A stretch of DNA of 64,000 bases from Slackia isoflavoniconvertens (lineage in GTDB: Bacteria; Actinomycetota; Coriobacteriia; Coriobacteriales; Eggerthellaceae): contig NZ_QIBZ01000004.1 of NCBI RefSeq assembly GCF_003725955.1, forward strand, positions 1 through 64,000. The letters run 5' to 3'. The translations under genes and the position numbers were made by a program. The first letter of the stretch is position 1. Each line of letters begins with the position of its first letter. Under the pieces are notes generated by a model that saw nothing but the letters and a program-made list of their open reading frames with translations, was not told where the DNA came from and ran no database searches. Shown one piece after another: positions 25,814-34,914 of this stretch.

Positions 25814-25832
25814 ATTCGATTTGTCCATGATG

Positions 25833-25863
25833 AAAACGGCTCCCTCTACGGGGGCCGTTTTTT
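25833..25863 (+). terminator. terminator after the purine permease
   Basis: AAAACGGCTCCC pairs with GGGGGCCGTTTT with one bulge and runs into TTT. Confidence 0.88.
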
Positions 25864-25884
25864 GCTGGGATGAATACCGCGTTT

Positions 25885-25916
25885 AACCTGTTCATGTCCT
25901 GAGCGTTTAGCGGGTT
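25885..25916. repeat. degenerate 33-nt hairpin repeat
   Basis: AACCTGTTCATG, then AGCGTTTAGCGGGTT. The right half matches the family; the left half is mutated, so the stem is broken. It lies in the 514-bp gap 25814-26327, which holds only repeats and no supported gene. Confidence 0.55.
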
Positions 25917-26000
25917 TAACACCGCAAATGCAATTGCGGTCGTGTTTTCTGATTCGTTGAGCCTTAATACGTTATTGATTTGTGCTGCGGGGGTGCAATA

Positions 26001-26043
26001 CTACAAAGCTGCTAAATGCCCTGAGCATTTACCAGCTTTGTAG
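26001..26043. repeat. 43-nt hairpin related to the 33-nt repeats
   Basis: CTACAAAGCTGCTAAATGC pairs with the segment ending AGCTTTGTAG at 18 of 19 positions around a 5-nt loop. The inner TAAATGC/GCATTTA is shared with the 33-nt family; the outer arm is different. Confidence 0.75.
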
Positions 26044-26145
26044 TAGTCCAGAACGCTTTGCCTTCATTGGGTGAGATTGTTCAATGCGGCGATCATTAGC
26101 GGGTTGGATTTTGAGACGGCGTGCGAATGCTCATTCCTTAGAACG

Positions 26146-26178
26146 AACCTGTTAAATGCTACGAGCATTTAACAGGTT
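26146..26178. repeat. 33-nt hairpin repeat, copy 4
   Basis: AACCTGTTAAATGCT, loop ACG, AGCATTTAACAGGTT: a perfect 15-bp stem followed by extra T. A degenerate further relative (AATGCGGCGATCATTAGCGG) occurs at about 26084. It could act as a terminator here. Confidence 0.92.
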
Positions 26179-26327
26179 TTTCGTCAGCGAAAGCTCGTGG
26201 TGGGTTTCCGCTTGCTGCAACTTTGTGTACGGAGTGCGCGGCGCTTTGGCCTGTCATGATGCCAAAGGGGCGGCCCACCATCCTTTGAGAGGCTAACGGG
26301 CCGTAATTGTGTTGTGCTGTGCATTGT

Positions 26328-26867
26328 TTAGAGCAGAATGCGGTGCGTAAAGGTTTTGCCGTCGAAAATGCCGAAGCTGTGGGACCCATCTTTGGGAATG
26401 GCAACGCTGCCCGGGTTGAAGAGCCATACGCCGGAGTGATGCGCGTCGCGCTCGTTTACTTTGATATGCGTGTGTCCGAACAGGAATGCGCTTCCCTTCG
26501 GCAATTTCGGCATATTGTTGACGCTGTTGTGCAGCCCGCTTCCGAAAACATGGCCGTGCGTGCAGAACAAGCGCATGCCGTCGGCTAATACGAGCGCGTA
26601 ATCGCCCATACAGGGGAATTCGAGCATCATTTGGTCGACTTCCGCATCGCAATTGCCGCGTGCGGCCACAATGGAACCTGCGCGCTCATTGAGCATGGCG
26701 GCAACGCTTTTGGGGTCGTAGCCCTCGGGCTCTTCGTTTCGTGGTCCGTGATACAAAATGTCGCCGAGCAAAATAATCTCGTCGGCTCGCTCCTCATCGG
26801 CCGCTTTCAAAAACTTTTCGCACCATTTCGCCGAGCCGTGAATGTCTGAAGCGATTGCGAACCTCAT
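26328..26867 (-). CDS. yfcE: YfcE-type metallophosphodiesterase
   Basis: 179 residues, the length of E. coli YfcE. It belongs to the calcineurin-like phosphoesterases with a two-metal centre. Metal-binding motifs run in order: SDIHG near the N-terminus, LLGDILYHGPRN, ARGNCD, THGHVFG and GHTHIKVN, followed by NPGSVAIPKDGSHSFG. The family hydrolyses phosphodiesters in vitro; the cellular substrate is unknown. It is downstream of the amidohydrolase on the same strand, with about 210 bp of hairpins between. Confidence 0.92.
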   Translation of the reverse strand: MRFAIASDIHGSAKWCEKFLKAADEERADEIILLGDILYHGPRNEEPEGYDPKSVAAMLNERAGSIVAARGNCDAEVDQMMLEFPCMGDYALVLADGMRLFCTHGHVFGSGLHNSVNNMPKLPKGSAFLFGHTHIKVNERDAHHSGVWLFNPGSVAIPKDGSHSFGIFDGKTFTHRILL

Positions 26868-26920
26868 GAATGTTCCCTTTCGTTGTCGAGAGGCGAGTTA
26901 CGCTTTCATTATGCGTATTG

Positions 26921-26958
26921 AGCCGCCTCTTCGGGCTCGTAATTCCGAAGAGGCGGCT
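26921..26958. repeat. 14-bp perfect stem upstream of yfcE
   Basis: AGCCGCCTCTTCGG (26921-26934) and CCGAAGAGGCGGCT (26945-26958) pair perfectly around a 10-nt loop. On the plus strand TGTTTTTC follows 10 nt later. It is in the leader of yfcE if that gene is transcribed from upstream. Confidence 0.8.
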
Positions 26959-27039
26959 GGCGCGCGTGTTTTTCGGTGACGTTCGGGCGTACTGCCGAAG
27001 GGTGGCGTTTCCGCTCTATTCCCTTGTGTCGCGTTTCGC

Positions 27040-27078
27040 GAAAAAGCCAAGCGGCCTTTCCGCGTTTGCGATTGGCTT
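27040..27078 (-). terminator. terminator of the amidohydrolase gene
   Basis: Read on the minus strand, AAGCCAA directly after the stop pairs with TTGGCTT, closing over a GC-rich middle, and runs into TTTT. Confidence 0.7.
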
Positions 27079-28464
27079 TTATTCCTTCGCGCCTCGTTTC
27101 GCGAAGGGGTTGAGCGACTTCTTTTCCTCCGCGATATTCCATTCGCTCACGAACGGGTCGTTGTCAAGGCCATTCATAATGCCATCGAGCTCAGCGTCGA
27201 TCTTGGGCAGGTGCTTCACCTTGTATTTCACCGGCTTGCCGGCCATGTAGACCTGTTCAACGTTGCGCAGCGCGCAGAGGTCCTCGAGCGGGTTTGCGTC
27301 GAGCACGATTAAATCGGCGCTCTTGCCCGTTTCGATGGAGCCGGTTTCGTTGGCCACGCCAAGCAGTTGCGCGTTCTTGAGCGTTGCGGTATGCAGCGCG
27401 AATTCGGGCGTCACGCCGGTATGGCGCTGGAAATACACCACTTCGCGCCACATGTCGTAGTGAGTGACGAACGGGCAGGCGGAATCGGTGCCCAGGCCTA
27501 CGGGAATGCCGTTGGCAAGCGCCTGGCGCGTCGCGGTGGCGACGCCTTCGTAGACGACGCGGCCGTTGACTTTCTGCACATGGGTAGAGTGCGTTTTCTC
27601 GGGCGAAAGCACCGCGAAGGGGAGTGCCGGTGAGAGCGTGCAGGTAAGCGACGAGGCGTTGCCGAGTCCATTTTTCTTGAACAGTTTCAAAAGCTCGTCG
27701 GTAAGAGGTGCGCCATGCTCGATGGTATCGACGCCCGCTTTCAAGCCGACCTCGACGCCTTCGGTGCTTTCGATATGGGCCGAGGTGCGAAGCCCGAGTT
27801 TATGCGCTTCGTCGCACACCGCTTGCGCGATATTGAGAGGCATGCGCAAGACTCCCGGCTCGCCTTCAACCTCGGCATCAAAAACGCCGCCCGTGATGAA
27901 GAGCTTGATTTGATCGGCGCCATTGCTGAAGTGCTCATGAACGAGCGCGCGACCCTCTTCGGGAGTTGTCGCCTTCTTCGCAAACAAGCGCGCATGGCCC
28001 TCGGGAACAGTGATGCCGCAGCCCGATGCGATAAGGCGTGGGCCTTGGAACTTGCCCGATTTAATTTGATTGCGCACTTGGATATCGGCATACCCAGGGT
28101 CGCCAACGCTGCGCACAGTGGTTACGCCGCTTGCAAGCTGGTTTTTCAGCGAGGCTTTCAGCATGTGACGCAAAATCGCCATGCCAACGGGGTTGCCCGT
28201 GACTTTTTGAACCTCTCCTTCGGCGTTGCTTGAACTGCGGGGCGTGCCGTCGCCAACCAGATGCACGTGCATGTTGATGAGTCCAGGCATGAGGTACTTG
28301 CCTTGCAGATCGATGATCTGTTCGCCGCCGCGCATTTTTACTTTTGCGGTGGGGCCGACTTCGACGATTTTGCCTTCGTCATCGACGAGAACCGTTGTGT
28401 CGGGCGCGGGCTTCATTTTTTCCGTGCCGTCGAGCACCGTGGCGTGGATGAATGCATAAGACAT
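27079..28464 (-). CDS. imidazolonepropionase-like amidohydrolase
   Basis: 461 residues. It is a TIM-barrel metal hydrolase of the prolidase/imidazolonepropionase-like branch. The metal pair His66/His68 is in NMHVHLVGDG; QIKLFITGG supplies the bridging Lys, TSAHIES and DTIEHG further His, and GLGTDSACP the catalytic Asp. The C-terminal GSIETGKSADLIVLDANPLED is the usual return strand of the small beta domain. Relatives cleave Xaa-Pro or Xaa-Arg dipeptides or cyclic amides. The substrate here is not known. No signal peptide, so it is cytoplasmic. Confidence 0.88.
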   Translation of the reverse strand: MSYAFIHATVLDGTEKMKPAPDTTVLVDDEGKIVEVGPTAKVKMRGGEQIIDLQGKYLMPGLINMHVHLVGDGTPRSSSNAEGEVQKVTGNPVGMAILRHMLKASLKNQLASGVTTVRSVGDPGYADIQVRNQIKSGKFQGPRLIASGCGITVPEGHARLFAKKATTPEEGRALVHEHFSNGADQIKLFITGGVFDAEVEGEPGVLRMPLNIAQAVCDEAHKLGLRTSAHIESTEGVEVGLKAGVDTIEHGAPLTDELLKLFKKNGLGNASSLTCTLSPALPFAVLSPEKTHSTHVQKVNGRVVYEGVATATRQALANGIPVGLGTDSACPFVTHYDMWREVVYFQRHTGVTPEFALHTATLKNAQLLGVANETGSIETGKSADLIVLDANPLEDLCALRNVEQVYMAGKPVKYKVKHLPKIDAELDGIMNGLDNDPFVSEWNIAEEKKSLNPFAKRGAKE

Positions 28465-28583
28465 AAGCTATCCTCCTTGAATCGCGTTACTCGGATTGTA
28501 TCCCCTGCGGCATATTGTTGCGGTGCTGAACTATTGTTTTTGCCTTTTCGTTACGCTTCTCCAAATAAATACCTATAAACCTA

Positions 28584-28611
28584 TTGCATAAATAGGTAAA
28601 TAGAATAATAA
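28584..28611 (+). promoter_or_regulatory. promoter of the cystine-type symporter with inverted repeat
   Basis: TTGCAT at 28584-28589 and TAATAA at 28606-28611, spacer 16 bp, in a very AT-rich stretch. CCTATT-GCATA-AATAGG overlaps the -35, with a further ACCTAT copy just upstream. A repressor site is possible, for instance for the Rrf2 protein encoded nearby; this is untested. Confidence 0.5.
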
Positions 28612-28666
28612 TGCAGAACCATCCTAATCAAAGGGGCTTCGGCTCCATGTTTCAAAGGGGGACGCT

Positions 28667-30079
28667 ATGTCGTTCGAAACTGTCGCGTCGACGGTGGTGG
28701 TGCTTGCGATTCTCGTCGGCCTCATTGCCTTCCTCGCATTTTTGAAGAAGAAGGGCAAGAGCTTCACGTTCCGCGTGTTCACGGCGCTTGGTTTGGGCGT
28801 GGTGTTCGGTGCGGGCATTCAGATTGTGTTCGGGCTTGGTACCGATGCGACCAAGACTGCGCTCGATTGGATGAGCATCGTGGGCCAGGGCTACATTAAC
28901 TTGCTGAAGATGCTCGTTATGCCTTTAGTGTTCGTGGCCATTGTCGGCGCTTTTACGCGTGCTGAAGTGACCGATAACCTTGGCAAGATTGGCGCGGTCG
29001 CGCTCGTCGTGCTGCTCGCGACGGTCGCCATTGCGGCAATCGTTGGCTGGGCGGTTATCGCGTTTTCCGGCCTGGCGGGCGCAAGTTTTGCCGATGGCAC
29101 GGTGGACCCGACCAAGCTTGCAACGCTTCAGGACAAGCAGGAAACCGTTGCCGCGCTCACCATTCCGCAGGAGCTGCTCAGCTTCATCCCGACGAACGTA
29201 TTCGCCGATTTCACCGGAAGCCGCTCTACGTCCACCATCGCGGTCGTCATTTTCTCGGCAATCGTGGGCGTTGCGTATTTGAAGTTGCGCGATAAAGATT
29301 CCGAGCAGGCGGAGTTCTTCAAGAAGTTCATCGACGCTCTTTACGGCATCGTCATGCGCATCGTGAATATGGTTCTTTCGCTCACTCCTTACGGCGTGCT
29401 CGCCCTTATCGCGAACTTCATGGCGAAGAGCGATTTCGCGGCCGTACTTGACCTGGGTAAGTTCGTGATCGTTTCCTATGTTGCCCTAATCACGGTGTTC
29501 ATCGTGCACCTTATTATCGTGGGGGCAAATCGCGTGAGCCCGATTACGTACGTGAAGAAGGCATTCCCCGTTTTGAGCTTCGCATTCGTTTCTCGTACGA
29601 GCGCCGGTGCGTTGCCCATGAATATCGAAACGCAGCGCCATGCGCTCGGCGTTGATTCCGCTACGGCGAATTTCGCGGCAAGCTTCGGCATGTCTATCGG
29701 CCAGAATGGCTGCGCGGGCATTTATCCCGCCATGCTTGCCACGATCATCGCCCCGACGGTTGGCATCAACGTGTTCTCGCCGGAATTCGTGGTTATGCTC
29801 GTCGCGGTCATCGTTGTGAGCTCATTCGGCATCGCCGGCGTTGGCGGCGGCGCGACGTTCGCATCGCTCATCGTGCTGGGCACGCTTGGCCTGCCTATCG
29901 AGATTGTGGGCATTCTCGCTTCCGTCGAGCCGCTCATCGACATGGGCCGCACGGCGCTCAATGTGAGCGATTCCATGGTCGCGGGCATCACTTCGTCGCA
30001 TGTCAATGGCGGATTCAATCGCGAGGTATTCAATGATCCCGAAGCTCAAGTGAGTGCAGCGGGAGATATCGAGGCGTAA
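28667..30079 (+). CDS. dicarboxylate/amino acid:cation symporter, likely L-cystine importer (TcyP-like)
   Basis: 470 residues, with an N-terminal helix then the DAACS fold. INLLKMLVMPLVFVAIVGAFT is the family segment near helix 2, and SFAFVSRTSAGALPMNIETQ, GMSIGQNGCAGIYPAMLAT and GVGGGATFASLIVLGTLGLP form the substrate and ion site. The long N-terminal helix followed by KKKGKSF and the motif content resemble TcyP/YdjN cystine carriers more than glutamate carriers. The ATG follows AAAGGGGGA. A cystine role fits the cysK and desulfurase genes 5 kb away but remains inference. Confidence 0.82.
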   Translation: MSFETVASTVVVLAILVGLIAFLAFLKKKGKSFTFRVFTALGLGVVFGAGIQIVFGLGTDATKTALDWMSIVGQGYINLLKMLVMPLVFVAIVGAFTRAEVTDNLGKIGAVALVVLLATVAIAAIVGWAVIAFSGLAGASFADGTVDPTKLATLQDKQETVAALTIPQELLSFIPTNVFADFTGSRSTSTIAVVIFSAIVGVAYLKLRDKDSEQAEFFKKFIDALYGIVMRIVNMVLSLTPYGVLALIANFMAKSDFAAVLDLGKFVIVSYVALITVFIVHLIIVGANRVSPITYVKKAFPVLSFAFVSRTSAGALPMNIETQRHALGVDSATANFAASFGMSIGQNGCAGIYPAMLATIIAPTVGINVFSPEFVVMLVAVIVVSSFGIAGVGGGATFASLIVLGTLGLPIEIVGILASVEPLIDMGRTALNVSDSMVAGITSSHVNGGFNREVFNDPEAQVSAAGDIEA

Positions 30080-30124
30080 ATTCATTCTTTATTTCGTTAG
30101 GTGAACGTTTGTTGACGCCGCTTC

Positions 30125-30155
30125 GCCCCGTCCGGAGTTTTCTGGGCGGGGCTTT
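30125..30155 (+). terminator. terminator after the symporter
   Basis: GCCCCGTCC (30125-30133) pairs with GGGCGGGGC (30144-30152) with one G-T pair, then TTT. Confidence 0.75.
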
Positions 30156-30218
30156 ATAATTCCATGTGTTTATGCTTTTCGCTCCATGGGGGCGTTGAAA
30201 GGGGATTTACACTTCGTC

Positions 30219-32087
30219 ATGTCGAACGTATTTGTGAATAACGCGCTCACCAGGATTATTGGCCAATGGTGGAACCGCTTGCTCGGTGCCGCGAAAGAGG
30301 GCTCCTTTTCCGATCAGGACGAGATGTATGCATCGCATCGCACATCGCGCGACTACATTTGCAATATGTTCGGCATTGCCACATGGGGCATGGTTTTCCC
30401 TGTGCTCACCGTCGTTATCACCCAGCTCACGAATGCCGAGCTTGCAGGCATGTTTTCGCTCGCGTTCATCACCGCCACGCTGCTCATGATGATCGGCAAT
30501 TACGGCGTGCGCACCTATCAGGTTTCCGATATCGATGAGCGCCATTCGTTTGCCGATTATGAGGTGAACCGTTTCATTACCTGCGCGCTTATGATGGTCG
30601 TTGGCGTGGGGTACTGCATGGTGCGCGGTTATGGCGGAGACATGCTCACCATTTCAATCGGCGTGTATTTCTATCGCATGATCGATGCTCTCGCCGATGT
30701 ATACGAAGGTCGTTTGCAACAGCAAGACAAGTTCTATCTTGCGGGCATCTCGCAGGCCGTGCGCTCCGTGCTTGTCGTGCTATTTTTCTCGCTCGCTTTG
30801 CTCATTACGCGTAATGTGGGTGTTGCGAGCATCGTCATGGCAGTGGTTGCGGCGCTGACGTTCGTTTTCCTCACTTTCCCTTTGGGGCTTATCGAAACGC
30901 CGAAATCGCCCCGCTGCACCTTTGAGAGCGTTGTGGTGATTTTCAAGCAGTGCTTCCCGCTGTTCTTGGCGGTGTTCCTGTTCAACCTCATCGAGAGCAT
31001 GCCGAAGTTCGTTATGGAAGGCGTGCTCCCTTACGATAGCCAGCTGTACTTCAACGCACTGTATTTCCCAGCGCAAGGCATTATGCTTGCGATTCAGCTT
31101 GTGTATAAGCCGCTGCTCGTGCGTCTTACGAAGGAATGGGCTGACCCGAGCCGACGCAAACGCTTCGATTTGGCATTCTTGGCCATGATGGGCGTTGTGC
31201 TCGCATTTACGGGCGTGACGGCCGTTCTTATGGGCTGGATCGGCATACCTCTTATGAGCTGGATTTACGGTTTGGATTTTGAGCCCTATCGAGGATTGGC
31301 CTATGTCATGGTCGCTGCTGGCGGCGTGACTGCGGCGGTCGATTTCTTGTATCAGGTCATAACCGTGTTGCGCCGTCAGGGCGACGTTACGAAGCTTTAT
31401 TTCATCACGTTCGGCTTCTCGGTTTTCGTGCCCATTTTGCTCATCAATTTCACGGGCTTGCCGGGTGCCGTAATTGGCTACCTCATCGTTATGGCGATCC
31501 TGTTCTCGCTGCTCGCCATGGAATACATAACGATTCGCGTGCAATTCAGCCATGGTGCGGTGTGGCAAGAAGACGACGAGGCTTCGGGTCGTACGCCGAC
31601 GTTGCCTGTGAACCCTGCTATGTCGGGGCGCATTGATATCTCCCAGGCGGACGCACTGCGAATTCGCCAGAAAACGAAGAAGGCCATGCACAGCGCTCGC
31701 GAGCAGGTTAAAACGGGCAAAACTAACGTGGTTCGCTCGCATGGGTCGCATGCGGAATCGACCGATGGGCCAGCTCGAACGACTCGTGTGCACGGCAATA
31801 ACGGGCAAGCTTCGCAGCGCGTGCGCGTTTCGGGAGCTACCGTCGCTTCGACGAGAGTTTCTTCCGATGCCGAGGCGCGCGAGCGCGAGCGAAAGGCGCG
31901 CATTCGTGCCCAGCTTATGGAACAGGCCGCGAAAGAGAAGCAACGCGCTTCCGAAGTGAGAGAATATGAAGACGACACGCAGGCGCTCGCCGGCAGGCAC
32001 GCATCGCGCCATCGAGTTGTGCATACGCGGCCCTCGAAGAACGCATCGAGCCGCGGTCGCGATACGCGCGGCAAGCATCAGCGTTAA
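30219..32087 (+). CDS. MOP-superfamily flippase-like membrane protein with charged C-terminal tail
   Basis: 622 residues from the ATG at 30219, which has AAAGGGG upstream at a long spacing of 13 nt; an in-frame ATG at 30186 has no site. About 12-14 membrane helices span roughly residues 55-455. The pattern resembles polysaccharide flippases (Wzx/MATE-like), for example FNALYFPAQGIMLAIQLVYKPL. The last about 170 residues are soluble and rich in Arg, Lys, Glu and Ser, unusual for flippases, and presumably cytoplasmic. No glycan cluster surrounds it, so the cargo is unknown. Confidence 0.7.
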   Translation: MSNVFVNNALTRIIGQWWNRLLGAAKEGSFSDQDEMYASHRTSRDYICNMFGIATWGMVFPVLTVVITQLTNAELAGMFSLAFITATLLMMIGNYGVRTYQVSDIDERHSFADYEVNRFITCALMMVVGVGYCMVRGYGGDMLTISIGVYFYRMIDALADVYEGRLQQQDKFYLAGISQAVRSVLVVLFFSLALLITRNVGVASIVMAVVAALTFVFLTFPLGLIETPKSPRCTFESVVVIFKQCFPLFLAVFLFNLIESMPKFVMEGVLPYDSQLYFNALYFPAQGIMLAIQLVYKPLLVRLTKEWADPSRRKRFDLAFLAMMGVVLAFTGVTAVLMGWIGIPLMSWIYGLDFEPYRGLAYVMVAAGGVTAAVDFLYQVITVLRRQGDVTKLYFITFGFSVFVPILLINFTGLPGAVIGYLIVMAILFSLLAMEYITIRVQFSHGAVWQEDDEASGRTPTLPVNPAMSGRIDISQADALRIRQKTKKAMHSAREQVKTGKTNVVRSHGSHAESTDGPARTTRVHGNNGQASQRVRVSGATVASTRVSSDAEARERERKARIRAQLMEQAAKEKQRASEVREYEDDTQALAGRHASRHRVVHTRPSKNASSRGRDTRGKHQR

Positions 32088-32114
32088 ATGCGTAAGCCTC
32101 GCAGGAAGGAACAT

Positions 32115-32711
32115 ATGATGGCTTATATTCCCGTAGCGCAAAACACTCCCTGGCAGCAAACCGATGAATTCGATATGTTGAAAACGGCTGTGCTCGTCAT
32201 CGATGTTTTGGGTGGCGAAGGGGGAGCGACTCCAGGTCTTGAGGACATGGCGTCGAACAGCGTGAAAATCGTGAAGGCTGCTCGCGCAAAAGGGTTGCCG
32301 GTCGTGTTCTCGTGCGATGCCCATATTCCTGGCCTTGATAAGGAATTGGAGCTTTGGGGTGAGCATGGCATTGTTGGCAGCGACGCGGCGCAGCCTTTGG
32401 CTGATTTTGACGTGCAGGAAAGCGATTTCGTAATTTCGAAGCGCCGCTACGATGGCTTCTACCAGACTGATCTTGATTTGACGCTGCGTGAGCTGGGCGT
32501 CGACACGCTTATCGCCGTTGGCTGCGACACGAATATCTGCGTGCTGCAGACGCTTGCCGGCGCGTATTTTCGCGGGTATAAGACCATCGTCCCCTCCGAC
32601 GCCACCGCGACGTTCCTCGTGGGAACCCAGGAAGGCGGCCTTGAGTACTTTACGCGTTGTTACGACTCGCGTGTGACAACAACCGAGTCTGTTCTGGAAA
32701 AGCTCCAGTAA
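32115..32711 (+). CDS. isochorismatase-family cysteine hydrolase
   Basis: 198 residues from the ATG at 32115 after AGGAAGGA; a second ATG follows directly. The fold and the catalytic triad are those of the isochorismatase/nicotinamidase family: Asp in TAVLVIDVLGGEGG, Lys in VISKRRYDGFYQTDLD and Cys in GCDTNICVLQT. The substrate could be nicotinamide or another amide. It lies 27 nt after the flippase-like gene, so the two may be co-transcribed, and it is followed by a strong terminator. Confidence 0.85.
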   Translation: MMAYIPVAQNTPWQQTDEFDMLKTAVLVIDVLGGEGGATPGLEDMASNSVKIVKAARAKGLPVVFSCDAHIPGLDKELELWGEHGIVGSDAAQPLADFDVQESDFVISKRRYDGFYQTDLDLTLRELGVDTLIAVGCDTNICVLQTLAGAYFRGYKTIVPSDATATFLVGTQEGGLEYFTRCYDSRVTTTESVLEKLQ

Positions 32712-32748
32712 AAAGCAACTCGTCAATCGGATTTCAGATTCGGATAAT

Positions 32749-32796
32749 AGTCCGCAGGCGTGCCCGCTAATGGGAATGCCTGCGGACTTCTTTTTT
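32749..32796 (+). terminator. terminator after the isochorismatase-type gene
   Basis: AGTCCGCAGGC (32749-32759) and GCCTGCGGACT (32778-32788) form a perfect 11-bp stem, followed by TCTTTTTT. Confidence 0.9.
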
Positions 32797-32819
32797 CGAG
32801 CCGAATGGCCGCTTCCATT

Positions 32820-32848
32820 AAAAATAGGCGTTGGCTCGCGCCAACGCC
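32820..32848 (-). terminator. terminator of the membrane LuxR gene
   Basis: GGCGTTGGC and GCCAACGCC (32827-32848) form a perfect 9-bp stem with a 4-nt loop. On the minus strand it is followed by TATTTTT. Confidence 0.9.
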
Positions 32849-32880
32849 CAAGCTCAAACATGCAGGCACTTTCCAGGCTT

Positions 32881-34284
32881 TTATTCTTCCAATCCCGCTT
32901 CGTAGAGGGCGAGGATTTCAGCACGATTATGCGTGTCGCATTTGCGGTAGATATTGCGCACGTGCGTTTTCACGGTCGCTTCCGAAATGAAGAGATTCTC
33001 TTGAATGTATTTCAGCCCATGGCCCGTGAGCCACATTTCGCACACTTCCGATTCTCGGGGCGACAGCCCGTAGTGCTCGCAGAATTCGCGAATGGCGTCG
33101 CGCGAATCTTCAACGGGGGTTTCCTCAACGTGCACGCTGCTTTCGTCTGCCTCGATGTCGAAGTCGAGCACGAACTGTCCATCCGAGAACATAAGCCCTA
33201 CAGTCAGAACGATGAACATGAGCACAGCGGCGACAAAAATGGTCGACTGGCCTGCGCAAAGCGGTGCCACGATATGTCCCGAAACGTTGCCGGCGCATTC
33301 CGCGAACCAGCCAATGATGAACACGACCATAGGTTTCGCCGGGCTTTTCTTCGCGATAAGCAGGAGCATGATCCACATAAGCACGTCTGCCGTGATGAAG
33401 CCCGAGAATACCATCGACAGTGGCACGTTTTCGGAATTGGAGAACAAAAAGACGAGCGCCGCGAAACTCGCGAGCATCACCTTGTAGAGAATCGTCATAT
33501 CGACCTTGCTGCGCAGCGTGAGCGCGCTCACGGCGAAGAAGACGAAGATGATAACGGGAATAATGAGGAATTTGATTCCGAAATCGAACGGTGGCTCGCT
33601 TGCCGGCATCAGGGCTCCGATGGACCCCAGTGCGAAAAAGGTGACGAAAAGCCCTGCGAGCGTGCGCCATTTTACGGATGCTTTGATATTGTCGATGAGC
33701 GAATGGGCTGTTTGTGCCGCGGTTTCTTGTTCGCCTGTTGTGGCGTGCGGCTTTTCAACGAGGGAATGGGGCATAAGCGCGAACGACGCGATCGGAAGCG
33801 CTGCGAGCAGCAATGCAGAGATGTCGATCGGAACCGCTGCGATTACGAGGCATAAAATCGCTGCGAAAAGAAACGAACATCCCGCAAGAAGCACCACATC
33901 GCGTGTGCTTAAGCAAGCGTAATTCTCGAACCACGAAGCGACGATGCCGATAAAGCAAAAGCCCGAAAGCAACAGGCCGAGCAGGGCAACGGGCGACGAT
34001 GGGAACATGGGATACGCGTAGAGAAGCGTTCCGATTGAGGCGCCCAGGGCAAAGAGGAACGAAAGCACCTTGCGGCCCGCGATTGTTTGCAGTTTGGGCG
34101 AAACGAGCAGCAGTATAAGGCCGCAAAGGGCCCCCGAAAGCATTGAGCCGCTTACGACGATCGTTGAATCATGCGCGCCAAAAAGCGGCACGAACAGCAG
34201 CATGAACGACCATGCGTTCGTGAGGCCGTATCCAATGAATCGAATGTGGCGAATTGGGTTCGCCATCATCTCGTTGTGTTCCAT
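32881..34284 (-). CDS. LuxR-type regulator with an integral-membrane N-terminal region
   Basis: 467 residues. About 12 hydrophobic helices (residues 15-370) are followed by a linker and a C-terminal LuxR helix-turn-helix (about 405-467) with GLSPRESEVCEMWLTGHG and ISEATVKTHVRNIYRK. This layout is common and expanded in Eggerthellaceae and ties a membrane sensor directly to DNA binding. The ATG at 34284 follows GGAGGG. No cognate kinase is adjacent. Ligand and targets are unknown; neighbouring transport or hydrolase genes are possible targets. Confidence 0.88.
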   Translation of the reverse strand: MEHNEMMANPIRHIRFIGYGLTNAWSFMLLFVPLFGAHDSTIVVSGSMLSGALCGLILLLVSPKLQTIAGRKVLSFLFALGASIGTLLYAYPMFPSSPVALLGLLLSGFCFIGIVASWFENYACLSTRDVVLLAGCSFLFAAILCLVIAAVPIDISALLLAALPIASFALMPHSLVEKPHATTGEQETAAQTAHSLIDNIKASVKWRTLAGLFVTFFALGSIGALMPASEPPFDFGIKFLIIPVIIFVFFAVSALTLRSKVDMTILYKVMLASFAALVFLFSNSENVPLSMVFSGFITADVLMWIMLLLIAKKSPAKPMVVFIIGWFAECAGNVSGHIVAPLCAGQSTIFVAAVLMFIVLTVGLMFSDGQFVLDFDIEADESSVHVEETPVEDSRDAIREFCEHYGLSPRESEVCEMWLTGHGLKYIQENLFISEATVKTHVRNIYRKCDTHNRAEILALYEAGLEE

Positions 34285-34336
34285 GTTCCCTCCAATACCC
34301 AACGAGACATTATGCCATATCGTTGGTTTTCCTCAT

Positions 34337-34383
34337 AAAAGGAAAGCTGCCACCCCGTGTCATGCGAGAGACGGGGTGGCAGC
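34337..34383 (-). terminator. terminator of the rrf2-type gene
   Basis: A 13-bp perfect stem, GCTGCCACCCCGT (34346-34358) with ACGGGGTGGCAGC (34371-34383), is followed on the minus strand by TTTCCTTTT. Confidence 0.88.
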
Positions 34384-34431
34384 ATGGTTTGGCTTTGAGC
34401 ATCGTGAGAGACTGGTTTTGCGTAAAGCGCC

Positions 34432-34863
34432 CTAAATAACGTAATTGTCGCCCGATTGGTACGGCGCAATCAAATCGGCCACGGTGATTCCGTCAAGGTA
34501 TTCATTCACGACCTCATCGAGCCCTCTCCATAACGAAATCGTGCGGCAATCAAACATACGGGGGCATGATTCGGCGTTCGCCTCGAGGCAGGCGACGGGT
34601 GCGAGCGAACCTTCGGTCAAACGAAGCACTTCGCCTATGGTGTATTGGTCGGGTTCGCGGGTGAGACGGTACCCGCCGCCTTTGCCGCGCAGACCAACGA
34701 GCATATTGCTCTTCACGAGCGACTTGATAATGCTTTCCAGATATTTCTCGGAAATGTTTTGACGTGACGCAATTTCTTTCAGTGGAATGTATCCGTCGGT
34801 CTGGTGCTCCGCGAGGTCAATCATAACGCGCAGGGCGTAGCGGCCCTTGGTTGAAACCATCAT
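34432..34863 (-). CDS. Rrf2-family transcriptional regulator (IscR/CymR-like)
   Basis: 143 residues. A winged helix at the N-terminus (STKGRYALRVMIDLAEH, ISEKYLESIIKSLVKSN, GLRGKGGGYRL) is followed by a region with three cysteines, ACLEANAESC and MFDC, spaced C-x7-C-x5-C. IscR, NsrR and RsrR bind an Fe-S cluster with similar cysteines, whereas CymR lacks them, so this may sense Fe-S or redox state. It is divergent from the cysK block with the desulfurase, so it probably controls cysteine or Fe-S genes. AAGGAGGG supports the ATG at 34863. Confidence 0.87.
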   Translation of the reverse strand: MMVSTKGRYALRVMIDLAEHQTDGYIPLKEIASRQNISEKYLESIIKSLVKSNMLVGLRGKGGGYRLTREPDQYTIGEVLRLTEGSLAPVACLEANAESCPRMFDCRTISLWRGLDEVVNEYLDGITVADLIAPYQSGDNYVI

Positions 34864-34914
34864 GGCAAGCCCTCCTTACGGGCGTAGAGTGAATGTGGCG
34901 TTTCATGTATTACT

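Noticed and set aside
30780-32924. 714-codon minus-strand frame opposite the flippase-like and isochorismatase-type genes
   Set aside because: It runs antisense through two supported genes and their terminator and has no recognisable domain.
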